11,432 nt of DNA, from positions 1 through 11,432 of the forward strand of contig JADGJL010000975.1 in NCBI GenBank assembly GCA_027600665.1. Direction: 5' to 3'. Below are positions 8,474 to 11,432 of the stretch, piece by piece. The notes under the pieces were generated by a model. It made no database searches. It had not been told where the DNA came from and worked only from the letters and a program-made list of their open reading frames with translations. A program made the translations under genes and the position numbers. This DNA is from Irineochytrium annulatum. Lineage: Eukaryota; Chytridiomycota; Chytridiomycetes; Chytridiales; Chytridiaceae. Numbering within the stretch: position 1 is the stretch's first letter; each line of letters opens with the position of its first letter.

Positions 8474-9010
8474 GAAGTGCTCCAAAGCCATATTGTCCAG
8501 TTCAAGATCCTCGCCAGAATCCTTGCCATTGTCGTTGTAACCATCGTCCCCGTCGGATTCGTCAGTTCCTCTTCACAGGTGCGTTCAGCTTCGCGGGCGG
8601 TATCAGGCTTGCGCTACAGCTCCGGCTCGCGGATAGGTTCGCCATCGCCGCGCCTAAAGGACAGCGACTTTCGACATTTCCACGATCTTCGTCCTGCGCA
8701 CGATCAGCGGCTCGTGTCCGAATCATCAAGATCCAGCGTGTGCATTGGGCGCCCTCGAAATCCTCCCTGCACCATGGGCTGCTGGGGCCGCTCAAAGTTG
8801 TTGGCGAACATGTTTTCCAGCGGATCCACTGCGAGCATCGGCGATGGGGCGAAGTTGCGGAGCTTGAGGTTCTTGCCCATCATCAGACTTGTTGCTGTCG
8901 TCGTCGTCGTCCGCTCGCGCGAACGCGGAAGCCTCTACAGCCTGCGTAGCGAAGGGCATTGATAAAATGAAAAAAACATTCATAAAGTGAACATTACAAT
9001 GCATACATTA

Positions 9011-9100
9011 GGTCGTTTCAAATATCTGTCGGTTCACCCTGTTGAGCATATTTCAACGGCCAATAAAATCACTCGACGGTCAAAAGATATTTGAGGCCCC
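9011..9100. repeat. Inverted repeat 5' of the Harbinger transposase; possible element end
   Basis: TCAAATATCT at 9018-9027 faces AGATATTTGA at 9085-9094, with partly matching flanks (GTCGG against CGGTC). The left arm is preceded by TTA at 9008-9010, the kind of 3-bp target duplication made by PIF/Harbinger elements. I infer a terminal or subterminal repeat, but the opposite end of the element is not in the window, so it could also be a simple hairpin or promoter structure. Confidence 0.35.
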
Positions 9101-10135
9101 ATCAGTCGCTGGTCTGAAGTTCAAGCTGTCAAATCCACGTCCAACAAATGCCCCGCATATCAGATCGCCAGCGTGCTATACGCGACCTGCAGAAGGACAT
9201 CGAGCGTGAGGAGGCCCGTGAGCGCAACACCTTGGCCACCTACCGCATCGCCCTGATGGGACTTGGCGTAGGCCTGGACAGCGTCATCATGACATGGTTG
9301 GGATGCCGACCCCGGAGATCAGCGAGAACGACGTCCTTCTAGGTAAGGTCTTTAACGTCAACCCATCTCACGATGCAGCATCGGCTCTTGCAGGGCGTGA
9401 CCCTGCCCTCACGCTCATCGACGTGATAGCAGCAGATGAAGCCGAGGGGCTCCTCCTCCGAGCCATACATCAACGGCCGTCTGAGCAACTTCATGAGGCA
9501 CTGGACGCGATTCTCTCCCGCCGTTACCTCAGCCCACGCAACGGCGTCGTCCGAAGCCCGGCCCTGCACGAATGGCGGCTGTCCTTGGATGAGAGATGTT
9601 TTAAGCAAGAGCTACGCATGAAGCCGGCGTCATTCCACCAGCTCGTCGACCTTATCGAGGGCCATCCCGTTTTTCACAACAACTCATTTTGCCCGCAAGC
9701 CCCAGTCGATGTGCAGCTGACCGTGCTTCACAAGAGATTCGGATGCTACGGGAACGGGGTTCCGTCGGAGCGGTCGCGCGGGAGTGCCAGATCGCGGAGG
9801 GGACGAAGTACCTTTACATGACGCGCTGCATGAAGGCAATCCTCAGCCTGGAGGCGGCAAACCTTCGGTGGCCACAGGGAACCGAGCGAACTCGTGTGTC
9901 GGATGAGATCTTCCTCGGGCGGGCCCAGAAAAGGCCCACTCCAACCTCCAACGCCACCGTGGCTTCCCTAATTGCCTCGGCTTCATCGACGGCACCATCG
10001 TCCCAATCTTTCAAAAACCGGCGGCTGCGACAACGGCCAAGAACTACTTTACATGCAAGTCGGATTATGGGATTACGGGATTTGCTGTATCGGGCCTGAA
10101 CTACCACATTACGCACATCGAGTTTGGATGGCCTG

Positions 10136-10185
10136 GTTTGTCATCATTATTACTATTATTTCTAACTGCATTTGTATTCTGGTAG
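10136..10185 (+). other. Intron in the Harbinger transposase, 50 nt
   Basis: Donor GGCCTG|GTTTGT, branch-like TTCTAAC and acceptor CTGGTAG|GGAGT. Phase-1 splicing rebuilds the conserved GWPGSTHD motif exactly. Confidence 0.85.
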
Positions 10186-10225
10186 GGAGTACACACGACC
10201 AAAGTGTGTATCAGAACAGCGCCAT

Positions 10226-10265
10226 TTACCAGTCCCGAGCTTTTCTTCGATGAGGACAAGTATTC
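10226..10265. other. Fusion zone between transposase and Myb/SANT gene
   Basis: The Myb/SANT stop codon (10228-10226) lies inside the transposase exon that codes for SAIYQS, and the transposase similarity ends at about 10265 where the Myb/SANT coiled-coil coding begins on the other strand. The two genes therefore share about 40 bp. This is best explained by an internal deletion that removed both natural 3' ends. Confidence 0.55.
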
Positions 10266-11432
10266 TCCGCGGCAACCGCCTTCTTCAACTCAACGTCCCA
10301 CATCAACCCCAGCTTTCCCTCCTTCACTGCCGTCTGGCGCTCCTCCCTCCGGTTCTCCTTCTCCTGCAGAGCGCGGTCCCTTGCATCCTGCTGCTGCAGA
10401 CGCCTCTCCTCAATCTCAAGCCGCTTTTCCTCCACGCGTGCCCTCTCCACCGCCTCCCTTTCTCGCATCGCGAGGATCATCGCCCCAACCTCCGCCAGTT
10501 TGTCCTTCTCCTTCTCCCGATCCCTCTCCTCATCCTCGACCTTGGCCCTCTTGTTCGTGCGGCCCGTGTCGTTATTCAAAGACTGGCAGCGCAGGGGTGT
10601 CTTCGTGTCCACCCCGTCAACCTTCAGCGCAGGCTGCGTGCGGAGGGCGACGGATGCGTCCAGGTCGCGCGCAGAGAACCCTGTCGCCACGACACAGGTC
10701 GGCTGACCGCCGGCGTCGCCAAAAACTTTGTCGAGAGCGTCGTAGTCCTTTTAAATAAAGGAGTAAGCATTGATATAAAGAGTAAAAATCCCTCACCTTG
10801 CATATCAAAGTCCGCTCCCGCCCCAGCCAGTCCTCCTTCCACTTCTCCTTTTCAGCATCATCCATTAAGTCCCATGCGCCATCCTCCAGTCCCTCACCCG
10901 TCTTCCACTTGATGTCGCGCGCTGCTCGGTATGAGCGCAGCAGGCTGTTGTACTTGCTTTGGATGGTGTTCCAAAAGCGATTAAGGCCGTGTTCGTTCTT
11001 CAGGTACTCCTGTTGCATGTGAAAAGATCAGCTTCAGGCTTATTGACAGAAAGCAATTGTGGCCGTTACCTCACACTCTTTGAACAAAGTGGCCTTGTTC
11101 GGCTTGTCCTTCCGATGCGGCTTCCCTTTGTCCTCCGCCCCAATCAAACGCGCAGCGTTGCCGTCCTTCAGCCATGCGAGGAAGGCCTCGAGGGACGACA
11201 TGCCCGTAATGGCACTCGTGTCCTTGTCCCAGTGGGTGGTAGTCATCGCGGCGTCATCGTCGACGTCGACCGGAGGCGGCAACTCGGGGAACTCGTCGTC
11301 GACAAGGCGCGCCAGAGCAGGCGCGCCAGAGCAGGCGCGACGGTCCGCTGGCCAGTGGGGGCAGCGGGTCCAGCAACGGCGGCGAAGGGCGGTGCGGGCG
11401 TCGATCCTTCGGCGGCGGCAAAGGGCGGGGCG
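10226..11432 (-). CDS. Myb/SANT-like DNA-binding protein of the PIF/Harbinger element, partial at 5' end
   Basis: Three exons on the minus strand: from the window edge to 11070, 11009-10797 and 10747-10226. The first holds PPPVDVDDDAA and MSSLEAFLAWLKDGNAARLI. The second holds YLKNEHGLNRFWNTIQSKYN, SLLRSYRAARDIKWKTGEGL and EKEKWKEDWLGRER. The third starts DYDALDKVFGDAGGQPTCVV and continues with TNKRAKVEDEERDREKEKDK and a long Arg/Glu coiled coil. The Trp-spaced helices followed by TGEG and DYDALD match fungal Myb/SANT-like partners of Harbinger transposases, which bind the element ends and bring the transposase to the nucleus. The two genes point at each other, a common layout for the superfamily. 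The frame upstream of about 11307 is broken by a 14-bp tandem duplication; a Met at 11246 lies downstream of it. The last codons (ENTCPHRRKARDW) are antisense to transposase sequence, so the natural C-terminus is probably lost. Confidence 0.8.
10748..10796 (-). other. Intron 2 of the Myb/SANT gene, 49 nt
   Basis: Donor TGCAAG|GTGAGG and acceptor TTTAAAAG|GACTAC on the minus strand. Phase-0 splicing joins RERTLICK to DYDALDKVFG, the typical end of the domain. Confidence 0.75.
11010..11069 (-). other. Intron 1 of the Myb/SANT gene, 60 nt
   Basis: Donor TGTGAG|GTAACG and acceptor TGCAACAG|GAGTAC on the minus strand. Phase-0 splicing joins LFKECE to EYLKNEHGLNRFW, continuous within the Myb/SANT-like domain. 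Confidence 0.75.
11307..11340. repeat. 14-bp tandem duplication causing a frameshift
   Basis: GCGCGCCAGAGCAG occurs twice in a row (11307-11320 and 11321-11334), followed by a partial third copy. Fourteen is not a multiple of three. With one copy, the minus-strand frame from the window edge (PPFAAAEGSTPAPPFAAV, then TGQRTVAPAL) continues directly into ARLVDDEFPELPPPVDV; with two copies it does not. Confidence 0.8.

Larger units (their letters stand above)
7687..9004 (-). pseudogene. Unrecognised multi-exon gene with several frameshifts
   Basis: On the minus strand coherent protein segments follow each other but change frame repeatedly: ARADDDDDSNKSDD, GKNLKLRNFAPSPMLAVDPL and NNFERPQQPMVQGGFRGRPM (about 8885-8730), EPLIVRRTKIVEMSKVAVL, RRGDGEPIREPEL with a TAG at 8616-8614, DESDGDDGYNDNGKDSGEDL and an EEEEEEE run, a basic MNAKVAARRNTTKSGRNAVG, VSGYHLCLAERGEVK, VEWEGKIHKQNNAMPWEDHV, KLDQDGAWQWLLAMLNRQVL, and a C-terminal RPSFFSAEDLDKLTTAINNV to a TAG at 7689-7687. 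Three introns with good borders (8421-8372, 8191-8148, 7866-7813) fit between them. About six one-base shifts and one stop suggest a pseudogene or a poorly resolved sequence. Acidic half, basic linker and helical C-terminus are visible; no known domain is recognised. It ends next to the Harbinger element. Confidence 0.55.
9148..10265 (+). pseudogene. PIF/Harbinger transposase, frameshifted and 3' truncated
   Basis: The plus strand starts MPRISDRQRAIRDLQKDIER, shifts frame near 9270-9293 to MVGMPTPEISENDVLL, then gives RYLSPRNGVVRSP, FKQELRMKPASFHQLVDLIE and VDVQLTVLHKRFGCYGNG. A shift near 9750 leads to GSVGAVARECQIAEGTKYLY and ILSLEAANLRWP. Another near 9930 leads to GFPNCLGFIDGTIVPIFQKP (first catalytic Asp at 9988-9990) and NYFTCKSDYGITGFAVSG. 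A 50-nt intron (10136-10185) precedes GWPGSTHDQSVYQNSAIYQ (second Asp at 10197-10199). This is the DDE domain of PIF/Harbinger, which cuts and reinserts the element together with a Myb/SANT partner. A last shift gives PELFFDEDKYS, after which the domain breaks off, so the third acidic residue is missing. Start chosen at the first Met of the basic coiled N-terminus. Confidence 0.9.

Noticed and set aside
10172..10912. Long plus-strand frames rich in Pro, Ser and Leu
   Set aside because: They are antisense to the Arg/Glu coiled coil of the Myb/SANT gene, whose exon structure and domain are recognisable.

Overview
This window looks like nuclear DNA from a fungus, possibly a basidiomycete. The coding stretches are broken by short GT-AG introns (44 to 66 nt where the reading is firm). 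Three families of cut-and-paste DNA transposon common in fungal genomes are recognisable: KDZ (CxC-associated), hAT and PIF/Harbinger. No bacterial operon, tRNA or rRNA is visible. The species cannot be fixed from this sequence.

Layout from left to right. (1) Positions 1-912, minus strand: the part of an unrecognised acidic gene lying in this window, with a degenerate Gly/Asp/Lys-rich repeat and a clean 62-nt intron; it runs off the left edge. (2) 913-1997: no gene seen. (3) 1998-2655, minus: the C-terminal part of a hAT transposase with its dimerisation domain. (4) About 2890-4950, minus: a decayed KDZ transposase with zinc-knuckle start, both Asp motifs and the Glu motif readable, interrupted by stop codons and a frameshift. 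(5) 5021-5470: a three-copy tandem repeat with internal 23-bp sub-repeats. (6) 5525-5955, minus: an unrecognised broken gene end. (7) 5965-6503, plus: the middle part of a hAT transposase, ending at the conserved position where fragment (3) begins. (8) 6504-7686: no gene seen. (9) 7687-9004, minus: an unrecognised multi-exon gene with several frameshifts. (10) 9011-11432: a PIF/Harbinger element with transposase (plus) and Myb/SANT-like partner (minus) facing each other tail to tail, truncated and fused at about 10226-10265.

How the parts relate: the Harbinger transposase and Myb/SANT protein are the usual two-gene set of that superfamily and would act together in transposition. The KDZ and hAT pieces are relics nested beside each other. 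Almost every reading frame carries one or more single-base shifts or stops, so the window reads as a transposon graveyard. An indel-rich assembly could mimic part of this, but it would not explain the substitution-type stop codons or the truncated elements.
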